Of a stretch of DNA of 6,428 nucleotides, positions 5,688 to 6,428 are shown in pieces; within the stretch, counting starts at the first letter, position 1; each line of letters opens with the position of its first letter. Source of the stretch: Hyphomicrobiales bacterium (GTDB lineage Bacteria > Pseudomonadota > Alphaproteobacteria > Rhizobiales > Beijerinckiaceae); NCBI GenBank assembly GCA_003164825.1, contig PLUH01000225.1:31757-38184 (forward strand). The letters are read 5' to 3'. The position numbers and the translations under genes were made by a program. The notes under the pieces are model-generated. The model was not told where the DNA came from, did not search any database, and was given only the letters and a program-made list of their open reading frames with translations.

Positions 5688-6379
5688 CGCGCCGTCAGGA
5701 CGAGCCGCCCGCGCTCGACCGCATAGCTCTTGAGCCGCCCGAGAAAGCTCATCCCGAGCAGACTCTCGTCCAGCGCGCCGGGGCGGGCGACCAGCGCCGC
5801 GACATTGCGCATCACGATCGGCCCGACCGCGACCTGGTCGAGCCGAACCTCCGCCGCCAGCGCCGCGCCGTTCGCGGTGGTGACGGGCGCGTCAAATTCG
5901 AGTCCGGCGGTGTTGATCCCCGCACGTCGCGCGTCGGCGGCGGTCAAAACCACGGCGGAAGCGCCGGTATCGAACAGGAAGGTCACGCGCGCGCCATTGA
6001 CCCGCCCGGTAATCGCGAATTCGCCGCCGAGACGCTGGTTGACGATCACTTCGCCGCCGCTGCCGACCTCGGGCTCGGACGGAAAAAGCTCGCCTGCGAT
6101 GCGCTCGGCGATGTCGGAAGCCTCGTACCGATAGGCGTAGACGCCGGTCAGCGCGAGCAAGAGCGCCGCCCAGATCGCGGCTGCGCTGGCGATGCGGGCG
6201 ACGTCGCTCGGCCGCGCCGAACGCAGGCCCGAAAGGAGGAGCCACAGCAAAAGCGCGGCGCCGATTGCGGCGCTGGCGAAGCTTTGGTGGTCGAGCCCGA
6301 ACAGGGTCGACTGCGGCGGGGTCATGAGCAGCGCCGCGAGCGCCGCCGCCAGAACCGCAACGGGGACGATGAAGCGCAT
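5684..6379 (-). CDS. Membrane-anchored retropepsin-like aspartic protease (clan AA, TIGR02281-like)
   Basis: A 231-residue protein with hydrophobic segments at about 3-20, 36-51 and 64-82, followed by a soluble domain from about 108 that probably faces the periplasm. The domain is a single-lobe retropepsin-like aspartic protease. Its catalytic motif is FLFDTGASAVVLT (134-146), with the active Asp at 137; a later LLGMSFL (207-213) matches the conserved Gly-Met-Ser-Phe-Leu strand near the end of TIGR02281-type proteins. Such enzymes have one Asp per chain and must form a dimer to be active. The substrate is unknown; alphaproteobacterial relatives are often annotated only as clan AA proteases. 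The ATG at 6379 has no clear ribosome binding site, but its A overlaps a TGA (TGATG), suggesting translational coupling to a gene upstream. It converges with dusA. Confidence 0.88.
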   Translation of the reverse strand: MRFIVPVAVLAAALAALLMTPPQSTLFGLDHQSFASAAIGAALLLWLLLSGLRSARPSDVARIASAAAIWAALLLALTGVYAYRYEASDIAERIAGELFPSEPEVGSGGEVIVNQRLGGEFAITGRVNGARVTFLFDTGASAVVLTAADARRAGINTAGLEFDAPVTTANGAALAAEVRLDQVAVGPIVMRNVAALVARPGALDESLLGMSFLGRLKSYAVERGRLVLTAR

Positions 6380-6428
6380 CAGGAGAGCCGGCCGCGCGCC
6401 GCGACCCGTCCGCCGCGCGACGCGCGCG
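6379..6428 (-). CDS. Possible C-terminal tail of an upstream gene coupled to the protease
   Basis: Reading the minus strand from the right edge in the frame of the TGA at 6381-6379 gives an open, Arg-rich tail (RASRGGRVAARGRLS, stop) whose TGA overlaps the protease ATG by one base. Such TGATG overlaps are typical of coupled genes, and the missing ribosome binding site of the protease fits this. The stretch is only about 50 bases and so GC-rich that open frames are expected by chance. The family is not recognisable. Confidence 0.3.
   Translation of the reverse strand, partial: RASRGGRVAARGRLS

Overview
The window is compact, very GC-rich DNA with few and short intergenic gaps. Codon choice is strongly GC-biased, weak or GTG starts occur, and the gene families present point to an alphaproteobacterium, probably of the Hyphomicrobiales (Rhizobiales). 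This is inferred from protein families and composition, not from a marker gene. No RNA genes, insertion sequences, integrases or CRISPR repeats were seen, and no stretch over 300 bases lacks a gene.

The left half (1 to about 3550), all on the minus strand, reads as a carbohydrate uptake and utilisation locus. In transcription order it holds a D-2-hydroxyacid dehydrogenase (GTG start, 3503), a LacI-family repressor (start 2360), a periplasmic sugar-binding protein of the D-allose/ribose type (start 1286) and the N-terminus of its ABC permease (start 244, running off the left edge). The ATPase and any further catabolic enzymes would lie beyond position 1. The repressor probably senses a sugar or derivative and controls the locus. 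Two 14-base, CpG-centred imperfect palindromes of the LacI-operator kind lie just upstream of the dehydrogenase (3536-3549) and of the repressor (2417-2430). They match each other in opposite orientation and break symmetry at the same position, which suggests one regulator for both transcription units. A GC-rich stem-loop follows the binding-protein stop codon, a typical place for setting a high binding-protein to permease ratio.

The right half holds housekeeping or accessory genes. A secreted two-module VOC (glyoxalase-fold) protein (minus, start 4530) and tRNA-dihydrouridine synthase dusA (plus, start near 4646) diverge from a 115-base intergenic region. That region carries a dyad and a TATAT box placed so that the dusA message could be leaderless. 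dusA then converges, with a 9-base gap, on a membrane-anchored retropepsin-like aspartic protease (minus, start 6379). The protease start codon overlaps a TGA that may end another gene entering from the right edge.

I found no clearly undescribed system. The most notable signal is the matched pair of operator-like palindromes tying an orphan-substrate sugar importer to a hydroxyacid dehydrogenase.
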